A model generated the notes under the pieces. The model had not been told where the DNA came from. It did not search any database and worked only from the letters and a program-made list of their open reading frames with translations. Below, piece after piece: positions 48,491-56,299 of a DNA stretch of 64,000 bases. The first letter of the stretch is position 1; each line of letters begins with the position of its first letter. The translations under genes and the position numbers were made by a program. Origin of the DNA: Bradyrhizobium sp. CB2312 (GTDB taxonomy: Bacteria; Pseudomonadota; Alphaproteobacteria; Rhizobiales; Xanthobacteraceae); the NCBI RefSeq assembly GCF_029714425.1, contig NZ_CP121668.1:1571501-1635500 (forward strand). The letters are read 5' to 3'.

Positions 48491-48643
48491 GTCGTCCCGG
48501 ACAAGCGTAGCGAAGCGGAGCGCCGATCCAGGACCCATAACCCCAGGGAGCGGTCGTGTGACGGACTGGTAACTCCGAGTCTTCGCCAAACTCCGCCCTG
48601 TGGTGATGGGTGCCGGGTCTGCGCTTCGCTTGCCCGGGACGAC
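48491..48643. repeat. 153-base inverted-repeat element, copy 2
   Basis: Near-copy of 27958-28111 in the same internal order. Ends are GTCGTCCCGGACAAGCG and, with one mismatch, its complement; the AACTCCGAGT core is shared. It lies in the 315-base gap before the glycosyltransferase gene, whose frame also reads through part of it. Confidence 0.85.
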
Positions 48644-48699
48644 ACCGATGCTGGGACCCCACATTGACTCCCCCTTCCAAGTCGGGGAAAAGCGCGGCC

Positions 48700-50289
48700 G
48701 TGACGATCGCTCCCGACATTTCTGCGAAGCCGGCCGGCGCCCAGCGCCGGCTCATCCTCGTTGCGGTGCTGATCATCGCCGCGATGACGGTGCTGCGCAT
48801 CGTCTACGCCTCCGCGATCGAGCTGCGCACCGACGAGGCCTATTACTGGACCTGGTCGAAGGAGGGCGCGCTGAGCTTCCTCGACCATCCCCCCATGATC
48901 GCCTGGTTCGTTCGCTTCGGCACCGCGATCTTCGGCGACACCACGCTCGGCGTGCGCTTCGGCGGCATCGTCGCCATGCTGGTGACGCAGCTGCTGCTCG
49001 CCGACATCGTCCGTCGTCTCACCCATGATGCGCGCGCGGTCATGTTCGCGGTGCTGATGCCGGAGGCCGCGCTCTATTACGGCCTGCTGATGGCCAAGGT
49101 CGCGCCTGATGTCGCCATGATCCCGTTTGCGGTGGCGATGATATGGGCGCTGGTGCGGCTCGCGCAAAGCGGCGACGGACGCTGGTGGCTCGCGGCCGGG
49201 CTGTTCGCCGGATTGTCGCTGCTGTCGAAATTCACCGCGATCATGTTCGCGCCCGCGGTGGCCGCCTTCCTGCTGGTGCCGGATTGGCGCTGGCGTTGGC
49301 TGCGCAGCCCGTATCCTTACCTCGCGGTGCTGATCGCCGTCGCTGTGTTTTCGCCGGTCTTGATCTGGAACGCGCAGCACGATTGGGCCTCGTTCCGTTT
49401 CCAGGGCGTGCGCGCCACCACCAATTACGGCGTCTCGCTGCGCACGGTCGGCGACTACATCGGCCTGCAATTCGGCCTCGTCGGCTTCGTCATGCTGCCG
49501 GTGATCCTCTCGGCTCTCGCGATGACGGCATGGCGCGGCTACCGCAGGCGCGAGCCGGTCGCGATCCTGCTGTCGACCGCGGTGCTGGTGCCGTTCTTCT
49601 ATTTCCTCGTGAAGTCGATGACGCTCCGCGTCGGCGACACCTGGCCGATGTTCATGTGGCCGGTCGGCTTCGCCGCCGCCGCCGTCAATCTCGCCGTGCT
49701 GTCGCGCGAGGGTCGGTCGGCAAGGCTGATCCGGTTGAGCGTGTTCTGGCTCAACACGGCGGTGGTCTCGGGCATCGCCTTCGTCGTCATCGTGTTCCTG
49801 TACTACATCGCAGCGCCCTGGAATCTGCTCGGCAAGATCGACCCGATCGGCGCCGAGGCGGGCTTCGAGCAGGTCGCAGCACGTGCCCAGGCCGCGCTCG
49901 ACGAGACCGGCGCGACCTGGATTGCCACCACGGACTACCGCACCTATGCCATGATGCGCTGGCTGTTCCGCGGCCGCGTGCCCGTCATCGAGCTCAACGA
50001 GCGCGGCCGCTTCCAGGATTTCGGCGACCCCGGCCTGGACCAGATCAAGGGCCACGCCGGCATCTATGTCGGCCGCGAGCCGGACAATCGCGCACCGGTG
50101 TGGGAATCGATCCGCGCGCAGCGCCAGCCGCTCGGCGACGTCGAACGCCGTTGGCGCGGTGTTCTCACGGATACCTATGTGATTGAAAAGCTCACCGGCT
50201 GGACCCCGGAGCTGTCCCCGCCAAAGGATTCGCCGCTGTTTTGGTGGAAGGTGCTGGCGGGGGAATTCGAAAAGCGTTCGCTCGGATAG
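48700..50289 (+). CDS. GT39-type membrane glycosyltransferase
   Basis: A 529-residue integral membrane protein of the dolichyl-phosphate-mannose / ArnT type: first helix LILVAVLIIAAMTVLRI, then the catalytic loop ELRTDEAYYWTWSKEG with an Asp-Glu pair, FLDHPPMIAWFVRFG and about nine more helices, and a periplasmic C-terminal domain. It would transfer a sugar from a polyprenyl-phosphate donor to a lipid or surface glycan. The acceptor is unknown. The open frame extends upstream into a palindromic element, so I place the start at GTG 48700, after GGGGA. Confidence 0.82.
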   Translation: MTIAPDISAKPAGAQRRLILVAVLIIAAMTVLRIVYASAIELRTDEAYYWTWSKEGALSFLDHPPMIAWFVRFGTAIFGDTTLGVRFGGIVAMLVTQLLLADIVRRLTHDARAVMFAVLMPEAALYYGLLMAKVAPDVAMIPFAVAMIWALVRLAQSGDGRWWLAAGLFAGLSLLSKFTAIMFAPAVAAFLLVPDWRWRWLRSPYPYLAVLIAVAVFSPVLIWNAQHDWASFRFQGVRATTNYGVSLRTVGDYIGLQFGLVGFVMLPVILSALAMTAWRGYRRREPVAILLSTAVLVPFFYFLVKSMTLRVGDTWPMFMWPVGFAAAAVNLAVLSREGRSARLIRLSVFWLNTAVVSGIAFVVIVFLYYIAAPWNLLGKIDPIGAEAGFEQVAARAQAALDETGATWIATTDYRTYAMMRWLFRGRVPVIELNERGRFQDFGDPGLDQIKGHAGIYVGREPDNRAPVWESIRAQRQPLGDVERRWRGVLTDTYVIEKLTGWTPELSPPKDSPLFWWKVLAGEFEKRSLG

Positions 50290-50300
50290 CGCGTTTCTCT

Positions 50301-50453
50301 TCCTTCTCCCCTTGTGGGAGAAGGTGGCGCAAAGCGCCGGATGAGGGGTATCTCTCCGCATATTCCACTGCGAGAGCTTCATTCGCGGTGAGAGACCCCT
50401 CACCCGTCTCGCCGCTTCGCGGCGAGCCACCCTCTCCCACAAGGGGAGAGGGT
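50301..50453. repeat. Palindrome, inverse copy of 6438-6590
   Basis: CTTCTCCCCTTGTGGGAGAAG, then GGCGCAAAGCGCC on one side and GTCTCGCCGCTTCGCGGCGAG and CCTCTCCCACAAGGGGAGAGG on the other. The order of stems is reversed relative to 6438-6590, so it is the same element in the opposite orientation. It separates convergent genes. Confidence 0.8.
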
Positions 50454-50477
50454 GCCGCGAACGCGCGGCGCGAAGGA

Positions 50478-51506
50478 TTACTCCTCCTCGTCCTTCTTCC
50501 GCAGCAGATCCGTCGCGAGGTCCGACAGTTTCGGCGGCGGCAGGGCCGCGAACGGCAGCGGGCGCGTCACATCGATCGCGGCCAGGCCCAGCCGCGCCGT
50601 CAAGAGCCCGTTCAGCACGCCTTCTCCCAGTCGCTGCGACAGCTTTGCCGCTATCCCATGGCCGAGCATCTGCTGCACCAGGCTGTCGCTCGCGGCCATG
50701 CCGCCGGTGATGGCGAGATGGGCGATGACGTGGCGGAGCAGGCGGATCATGCCGAGCGCGCCGGGACGGCCGCCATAGAGATAGGCGAGCTGCCGGATCA
50801 GCCGCAGCGCGGCGACGAACACGAACAGCACGTCGATCGCTGCGCGGGGCGAGACCGCAGTCACGATCGAGACTTTTTGCGCGGCCGACGACACCAGCCG
50901 CCGCGCCTCCGCATCCAGCGGCGACATCAGCTCGCGCTCGGCGAGGCGGATCATGTCGGCGCCGTCGATGATCTCGCCGGCGTGGCTCTCCAGCGTGGCG
51001 CGGGCGCGCGCGAGCTGCGGGTTCTGGTGCGCGATCTTGATGAGATCCTGGACGATGACGCCGCTCTCCTTGCGGTCGTCGCTGGCAAGCACCGCGGCTG
51101 CGCGCTGATGCAATTTCTCGATGGTCGCAAGGCGTGCAAGTCCAAAGGCCTCACGGCCGATCACCACCGCGAGCGCCAGCGCGGTGACGAAGGCGAAGGC
51201 GAGACCGACGAAGCCGAGGCTTTCGCTGCGCGCAAACAGATCCTCGATCAGGTGGACCACGCCGAGCCCGGTGCCGAGCAGCGTCAGCCCGGCGAGGCCG
51301 GACCAGAACAGCGTACCCCACGGAAAGCCGCGCCGCGACGGCAGCGCGGCTTCAATCGGCACCGGCAGCGCCTGCGGATCGTGCTCCGGCGTGATCTGGA
51401 TGGTGGCGCGGCTGAGCCGGCTGGTTTCGTCGGCTTCGGTGACGACGACGCCGGGATCGTCGAGCCGGAACGTTGCCGGCCGCCGTGGCTTCGATCGGTC
51501 GTTCAT
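50478..51506 (-). CDS. YcjF/TIGR01620-like membrane protein
   Basis: A 342-residue protein with two membrane helices near residues 60-115 (WGTLFWSGLAGLTLLGTGLGV and LGFVGLAFAFVTALALAVV) and a C-terminal DUF697-like helical region (SPRAAIDVLFVFVAALRLIRQLAYLYG, and GGMAASDSL). It resembles YcjF of E. coli, which is usually encoded next to the YcjX protein. Its start overlaps the stop of the YcjX-like gene (51503-51506). Function of the pair is not well known; stress response has been proposed. ATG 51506 fits the overlap. Confidence 0.85.
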   Translation of the reverse strand: MNDRSKPRRPATFRLDDPGVVVTEADETSRLSRATIQITPEHDPQALPVPIEAALPSRRGFPWGTLFWSGLAGLTLLGTGLGVVHLIEDLFARSESLGFVGLAFAFVTALALAVVIGREAFGLARLATIEKLHQRAAAVLASDDRKESGVIVQDLIKIAHQNPQLARARATLESHAGEIIDGADMIRLAERELMSPLDAEARRLVSSAAQKVSIVTAVSPRAAIDVLFVFVAALRLIRQLAYLYGGRPGALGMIRLLRHVIAHLAITGGMAASDSLVQQMLGHGIAAKLSQRLGEGVLNGLLTARLGLAAIDVTRPLPFAALPPPKLSDLATDLLRKKDEEE

Positions 51507-52972
51507 GACAGCTTGTCTCCGATCAGGAACTGCAAGGCACGGTCGAGGCGGATGTGTGGCAGCGTGGGCTCGTTCGCGCCTTCGCGCTCGAGCCTGGGCG
51601 GGCGGAAGCGCAGGAAGCGGAAATCGCTCTTTTCGGCCGCCTGTGTCGACAGCCCGCGGAACGCGTCCCTGCCGTTGAACAGCGGCTCGGGATCGAGCGG
51701 CAGATCGCCCGGAAAGGTCGCAACTTCGGTGTTGCCGTCGAAGAACTCGCCGCCGGCGCTTTCGCCCGCGGCCGGCGTTCCCAGGATCGACGGCAATTTG
51801 TCGCGGCCATGCGCGACCTGCGCCTCGCGCGTGGCACGCACCGCGGCGAGCGCGACGACGTCGATCGCCGCGCCGGTATTTTCCGCGCGCGCAACCGCCC
51901 GGGTCACCGCTCGGCGCAGCACGGCCTCGAGTCGGTCGTGGCTGGAATGATGCAGATGGTCCGCCTTGGTCGCCGCGAACAGGATGCGGTCGATCCGGGG
52001 TCTGAACAGGCTGGAGAGGATGGTGCTGCGGCCGATGTTGAAGCAGTCGAGAATGCCGGCCAGCGCGGCTTCGAGATCGTGCAGCGCCTCCGGGCCGGAG
52101 TTGAATGCGGCGAGCGCGTCGGCCAGCACGATCTGGCGATCGAGCCGGGCGAAATGATCCCTGAAGAACGGCCGCACCACGACGTCCTTGTAGGCCTCGT
52201 AGCGGCGCACCATCATCGCCCACAGCGATCCCTCGCCCGCCTGACCGCCAACGGGCACCTCGAGCGGCGCAAAGGTCAGCGCCGGTGTGTCGGCGAGATT
52301 GCCGGGCATCAGGAAGCGGCCGGGCGGCAGCAGGCTCATCGCGAACTGCTCGTCGCGGCAGGCGCGCAAATAATTGGTGAAGAGCTTCGCCGCCGTCAGC
52401 GTCGCCTGCTCGTCCTCGCGCGCTTCGGGCTTCAGCGTTGCGAGATGGGCGTGCCAGTCCGCGGCGAGATGCGCTCGCGGCGTCTCGCGCGACAGGGCCA
52501 GGCTTTCGGCGGACCATTGCTCGTAGCTCTTCTGGAGCAGCGGCAGGTCCAGCAGCCATTCACCGGGATAGTCGACGATGTCGAGCGTCAGCGTGCGGTC
52601 GGCGCCGTTCGGGCGCTGGTAGTCGATGACGAGGCGCAGCTCGCTGATGTCGACGGTCGAGTTCGGCCAGCACCGCTCCTCGATCAGCGCGCGCAGATGG
52701 TTCTCATAGGCAAAGCGTGGCACGGCATCGTCGGGCTGGGGCGCGAGATGCGCCCGCGCGATCCGGCCCGAGGCATAGGCCTCGAACACCGGAAACCGCC
52801 CGCCGCGGGTGAGGCCATGGATCAGCGCCGTGATGAATACGGTCTTACCGGCGCGCGACAGGCCGGTGACGCCAAGCCGCACCGTCGGGTTGAAGAAGTG
52901 CTCACCATAGTCGATCAGCGCCCGGGCCGACAGGCGCGCCTCCTCGACCATGTCCTGGAAACTGAATGCCAT
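51503..52972 (-). CDS. YcjX-like P-loop protein (DUF463)
   Basis: A 489-residue GTPase-like protein with a Walker A site GLSRAGKT (37-44), as in YcjX/DUF463 proteins. Other marks are DIVDYPGEWLLDLPLL, a switch-like region, and FAATKADHLHHSSHDRLE, where TKAD replaces the NKxD guanine-specificity motif. The C-terminal third is less conserved. It is the first gene of a two-gene unit with the YcjF-like protein downstream, whose start codon overlaps its stop. The ATG at 52972 begins MAFSFQDM; longer frames are in doubt. Confidence 0.87.
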   Translation of the reverse strand: MAFSFQDMVEEARLSARALIDYGEHFFNPTVRLGVTGLSRAGKTVFITALIHGLTRGGRFPVFEAYASGRIARAHLAPQPDDAVPRFAYENHLRALIEERCWPNSTVDISELRLVIDYQRPNGADRTLTLDIVDYPGEWLLDLPLLQKSYEQWSAESLALSRETPRAHLAADWHAHLATLKPEAREDEQATLTAAKLFTNYLRACRDEQFAMSLLPPGRFLMPGNLADTPALTFAPLEVPVGGQAGEGSLWAMMVRRYEAYKDVVVRPFFRDHFARLDRQIVLADALAAFNSGPEALHDLEAALAGILDCFNIGRSTILSSLFRPRIDRILFAATKADHLHHSSHDRLEAVLRRAVTRAVARAENTGAAIDVVALAAVRATREAQVAHGRDKLPSILGTPAAGESAGGEFFDGNTEVATFPGDLPLDPEPLFNGRDAFRGLSTQAAEKSDFRFLRFRPPRLEREGANEPTLPHIRLDRALQFLIGDKLS

Positions 52973-53158
52973 ATGAACGTTGAGGGGGCTCGGGCGAGGG
53001 ATACGCAAAATGGATTAATCACAAAAGTGGCAACTGCCTGATGAAAATCAAGCTTTCATACTTCTACCGTCTTTGTCGGCAAATCAGCCGTTTGAACGAC
53101 GCGCCGGCCCCGAAAGACGCATACAAAAGGGCATTGCCTCAAGCTTTCCCGGATTGCC

Positions 53159-53854
53159 ATGACCGTCTTCCAATTGAAACAGTTCGCATCCACCTCCGTC
53201 CACGCCGCAGCCGACGTGATCGGCTGGAACTACGATCGCGCCGAGATGATCGCCGACGGAATCATCCATGGCATCGGCGTCCTCGCCGGCCTCATCGCCG
53301 CGACCGTACTGGTGGTGCTGACGGCGATCTATGCGACCGCGATCGACATTGTCGGCGTCTCGATCTATGTCGCCGGCCTGCTCTCGATGCTGGTGTTGTC
53401 GGCGACCTATAATCTCTGGCCGATCTCGCCGGCCAAATGGCTGCTGCGCCGGTTCGACCATTCCGCGATCTACCTGCTGATCGCTGCGACCTACACGCCG
53501 TTCATCCTGGAAGTGAAGGACAGCGTGTTCGCGCTGGTGCTGCTCGCCGGCGTCTGGTGCGTCGCCATCCTCGGCATCGTGCTGAAGCTGTTTTACCCCG
53601 GCCGGTTCGACCGCGTCTCGGTCGGCATCTATCTCGCGATGGGCTGGAGCGGCCTCATGCTTTACGACGCCGTGGTCCGGGCGCTGCCTGCGCTGGTGCT
53701 GGGTTTCATCCTTGCGGGCGGCCTGTTCTACAGCTTCGGCGTGATCTTCCATGCCTGGCGGCGGCTGCGCTTCCAGAATGCGATCTGGCACGGCTTTGTC
53801 TTGGCCGGCGCGGCATGCCATTATACCGCGGTGCTCGACCTCGTGTTGAGCTGA
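53159..53854 (+). CDS. Hemolysin III family (PAQR) membrane protein
   Basis: A 231-residue, about seven-helix protein of the hemolysin III/TrhA branch of PAQR proteins. Metal-binding marks are the histidine of GIIHGIGVLAG, the SATYN serine helix, DHSAIYLLIAATYTPF and the C-terminal WHGFVLAGAACHYTAV pair of histidines. Family members act in membrane homeostasis and may be metal-dependent amidase-like enzymes. It is divergent from the YcjX-like gene with 186 bases between, and it ends 65 bases before the first SDR gene. Confidence 0.9.
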   Translation: MTVFQLKQFASTSVHAAADVIGWNYDRAEMIADGIIHGIGVLAGLIAATVLVVLTAIYATAIDIVGVSIYVAGLLSMLVLSATYNLWPISPAKWLLRRFDHSAIYLLIAATYTPFILEVKDSVFALVLLAGVWCVAILGIVLKLFYPGRFDRVSVGIYLAMGWSGLMLYDAVVRALPALVLGFILAGGLFYSFGVIFHAWRRLRFQNAIWHGFVLAGAACHYTAVLDLVLS

Positions 53855-53919
53855 GCAGGATCCGCGACGCGGAATAAGCGGCGCGGTATAAAGCGGTACA
53901 AGACAAGAGGAGACGTCGC

Positions 53920-54714
53920 ATGCAGGTGACCGGCAAGGTCGTGGTCGTCACGGGCGGCGCCAATGGCATCGGCAGGGCGCTGTGCGAGGCCTTTCACCAC
54001 GCGGGCGCAGCCAAGGTCGTGGTCGCGGACATGGATGCCGCCAACGCGCGGGCGGTCGCCGCCACGGTGAATGGAGCGGCGTTCAAATGCGACGTCGCGC
54101 AGGAAAAGGACATCACGCACGTCATCGAGGAGACCGAGCGGCAGTTCGGCCCCATTGATCTCTTCTGCTCCAATGCCGGCATCGGCGGCGGCTTCGATCC
54201 GATGTCGGAGAATGCCGGCGGCGCCTCCGACGAGCCGTGGCAGCGCAGCTGGGCGATCCACGTCATGGCCCATGTCTATGCCGCGCGGCATCTGATCCCC
54301 CGCATGAAGGCGCGTGGCGGCGGCTATTTCCTCAACACCATCTCGGCCGCGGGCCTCTTGTCGCAGGTCGGCAGCCCCGCTTATTCCACCACCAAGCACG
54401 CCGCGGTCGGCTTTGCCGAAAACCTCGCGATCTCGCACAAGGCCCACAACATCAAGGTCTCGATCCTCTGTCCGCAGGGCGTCGACACCAACATGCTGCG
54501 CTCGATCCCCAAGGGCCCGCAATCCGGCGACGGCGATCTCACGCCGGAGCAGGTGGCGAAGGACGTCCTCGCCGGCCTCGAGCAGGAAACCTTCCTGATC
54601 CTGCCGCACCCCCAGGTGCTCGGCTACATGCGCAAGAAGACCGAGAATTACGACCGCTGGATCGGCGGCATGGCGAAGATCCAGGCGAAGATGCGGGAGG
54701 AGTTCGGGAAGTAA
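53920..54714 (+). CDS. SDR family oxidoreductase
   Basis: A 264-residue classical short-chain dehydrogenase: cofactor motif VVTGGANGIGRAL, SNAGIGGGF, and the catalytic YSTTKHA (Tyr-x-x-x-Lys). Serine of TISAAG is the third catalytic residue. It should use NAD(P) to interconvert an alcohol and a ketone. The C-terminal part (GYMRKKTENYDRW) is longer than in minimal members and may shape the substrate pocket. Substrate unknown. AGGAG about 7 bases ahead of ATG 53920 supports the start. It is transcribed toward the MarR gene. Confidence 0.9.
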   Translation: MQVTGKVVVVTGGANGIGRALCEAFHHAGAAKVVVADMDAANARAVAATVNGAAFKCDVAQEKDITHVIEETERQFGPIDLFCSNAGIGGGFDPMSENAGGASDEPWQRSWAIHVMAHVYAARHLIPRMKARGGGYFLNTISAAGLLSQVGSPAYSTTKHAAVGFAENLAISHKAHNIKVSILCPQGVDTNMLRSIPKGPQSGDGDLTPEQVAKDVLAGLEQETFLILPHPQVLGYMRKKTENYDRWIGGMAKIQAKMREEFGK

Positions 54715-54738
54715 GCGACGCTGTTTCCACGAACGACC

Positions 54739-54859
54739 TGTCATGCCCCGCCTAGTGCGCAATTGCGCACGGGGGCGGGGCATCCAGTACGCCGCGGCCT
54801 ATCGATTGAACCATTGATGTCTCGGAGTACTGGATCGCCCGCCTTCGCGGGCGATGACA
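54739..54859. repeat. Palindrome, TGTCATGCCCCGC type
   Basis: A 121-base element: TGTCATGCCCCGC and GCGGGCGATGACA ends, a GTGCGCAATTGCGCAC hairpin and ATCCAGTA / TACTGGAT inner arms. It shares the plan of 32171-32272 and 62378-62480. It separates the convergent SDR and MarR genes. Confidence 0.82.
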
Positions 54860-54871
54860 CCGAGACTGCAG

Positions 54872-55327
54872 CTACGCCGCCGCCTCATCCTCCATCCGGC
54901 TCGCCCGCAGCGCCCGCGCATAGAGCGTCATGCCCTCGCGCACCGTACGCTGCTCAGCCGGCGTCAACGCCGCCAGCGCCCCGCGCACCTGCTGCCGGCC
55001 GAATGCGTGCAGCGCGTCCAGCGTGCGCCGTCCCTTCGGCGTCAGCGACAGCAGCTTGCTGCGCGCATCCGCCTCATCCGGCGTCTCCCGCAGTTCGCCG
55101 CAATCGATCAGCTTGCGCACCAGGCGGCTGACGCTGGATTTCTCCAGTCGGAGGAAATCGCCGAGCTCGCCTGAATTCATCGGGCCGCGGATGCCGATTT
55201 CCAAAATGGTGTGGACCGCCGACGGCGGATAGTCCGATGCCGCCACCGTGGCATCCATGAAGCCAAGCTCGCGCACCATCAGCCGCGAGGCGGCGCGGAT
55301 GTCGTCGATCAGCGAAAGCTCGGCCAT
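54872..55327 (-). CDS. MarR-family transcriptional regulator
   Basis: A 151-residue MarR protein: helical start, winged helix with SGELGDFLRLEKSSVSRLVRKL and the wing ELRETPDEADARSKLLSLTPKG, and a long C-terminal dimer helix. It lies divergent from an SDR gene, with a perfect 23-base palindrome at 55342-55364 between them. Most members repress their own gene and a neighbour and release DNA when a small ligand binds; this fits well here. Confidence 0.92.
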   Translation of the reverse strand: MAELSLIDDIRAASRLMVRELGFMDATVAASDYPPSAVHTILEIGIRGPMNSGELGDFLRLEKSSVSRLVRKLIDCGELRETPDEADARSKLLSLTPKGRRTLDALHAFGRQQVRGALAALTPAEQRTVREGMTLYARALRASRMEDEAAA

Positions 55328-55341
55328 CTTGACTCCCGGCT

Positions 55342-55364
55342 TATAGTTGTATCATACAACTATA
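55342..55364. promoter_or_regulatory. Probable MarR operator
   Basis: A perfect palindrome with 11-base arms, TATAGTTGTAT and ATACAACTATA, around a single central C. It lies 15 bases upstream of the marR start and 39 bases upstream of the SDR start, so a bound dimer would cover both promoters. Size and symmetry fit MarR sites. Confidence 0.82.
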
Positions 55365-55402
55365 TGCGCGCAACGAAGCGCGCAAGCGTTTTGGAGTGTG
55401 CC

Positions 55403-56179
55403 ATGAGCGGAACTTTGCCATCGGGGATGCGGATGCGAGGTAAGGTCTGCCTCGTGACGGGTGGCGGCAGCGGCATCGGCCGCGCCACGGCGCTCCGGAT
55501 GGCGTCCGAAGGTGCGGAGGCGGTCATCGTCGCGGGCCGGCGCGAGGCCGAGATCGACGCGACTGCCGCGGCGTGCCGCGAGCTCGGTGTGGAAGCGATC
55601 CCACTCAAGACCGACATCACGAAAGAAGAGGACGTCGCGCGGCTGGTCCGTGCGGCCATCGAGCGCTGCGGCCGTCTCGACGTCGCCTTCAACAATGCCG
55701 GTTTTCAGGAGCGCCGCGCGCCGCTGGAGGAGCAGGGCACCGAAACCTATGACAGCGTGTTCGACACCAATGTCCGCGCGCTGTTTTTGTGCCTGCGTCA
55801 TCAACTGCCGGCGATGCTGGCGCAGGGGCGCGGCAGCATCGTCGTCAATGCCTCCGTCAGTGGCGTGCGCAACCCCAATCCCGGCTTCTCGCTCTATTCG
55901 GCCTCGAAGGCCGCCGCGATTTCGCTGACGCGTTCTGCCGCGATGGAGAATGCCCCGCGCGGCATCCGCATCAACGCCATCGCGCCCGGCCGCGTCGTTA
56001 CCGACATGATGCTGCGCGCCGGCGTCGGCGATGTCGCAACCGTCAGCGCAGGCCTGCCGCTGCGGCGGATGGGCAGCCCGGAGGAGGTCGCGGAGGTCGT
56101 GGTGTGGCTGTCGTCGGATGCGTCATCCTATGTCGTCGGCCACGTGCTGGCGGCGGACGGCGGATTTCTCGCTTCGTAG
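55403..56179 (+). CDS. SDR family oxidoreductase, MarR-linked
   Basis: A 258-residue short-chain dehydrogenase: CLVTGGGSGIGRAT, NNAGFQE, the catalytic YSASKAA, and APGRVVTDM. It ends with the classical VVWLSSDASSYVVGHVLAADGGF. GGAG at 55393-55396 sets the ATG at 55403. It is divergent from the MarR gene and shares its operator region, so it is likely induced by the MarR ligand, perhaps its own substrate. The specific substrate is not apparent. Confidence 0.9.
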   Translation: MSGTLPSGMRMRGKVCLVTGGGSGIGRATALRMASEGAEAVIVAGRREAEIDATAAACRELGVEAIPLKTDITKEEDVARLVRAAIERCGRLDVAFNNAGFQERRAPLEEQGTETYDSVFDTNVRALFLCLRHQLPAMLAQGRGSIVVNASVSGVRNPNPGFSLYSASKAAAISLTRSAAMENAPRGIRINAIAPGRVVTDMMLRAGVGDVATVSAGLPLRRMGSPEEVAEVVVWLSSDASSYVVGHVLAADGGFLAS

Positions 56180-56208
56180 CTTCGTTGTGGTGCGGCAGAT
56201 TCGGTGTC

Positions 56209-56292
56209 GTAGCCCGGATGAGCGAAGCGTAATCCGGGAATCGTGCCACAAGCGCGTCGGCCCCGGATTGCGCTTCGCTCCATCCGGGCTAC
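56209..56292. repeat. Palindrome, GTAGCCCGGATGAGCGAAGCG type
   Basis: An 84-base inverted repeat with GTAGCCCGGATG and CATCCGGGCTAC ends and a GAGCGAAGCGTAATCCGG / CCGGATTGCGCTTCGCTC inner pair. It is the only copy of this type in the window and separates convergent genes. Confidence 0.85.
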
Positions 56293-56299
56293 ACGCGCC

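Noticed and set aside
48610..48699. Longer N-terminus for the GT39-type protein
   Set aside because: It would be read from a palindromic element and gives no membrane or family sequence; GTG 48700 is better placed.
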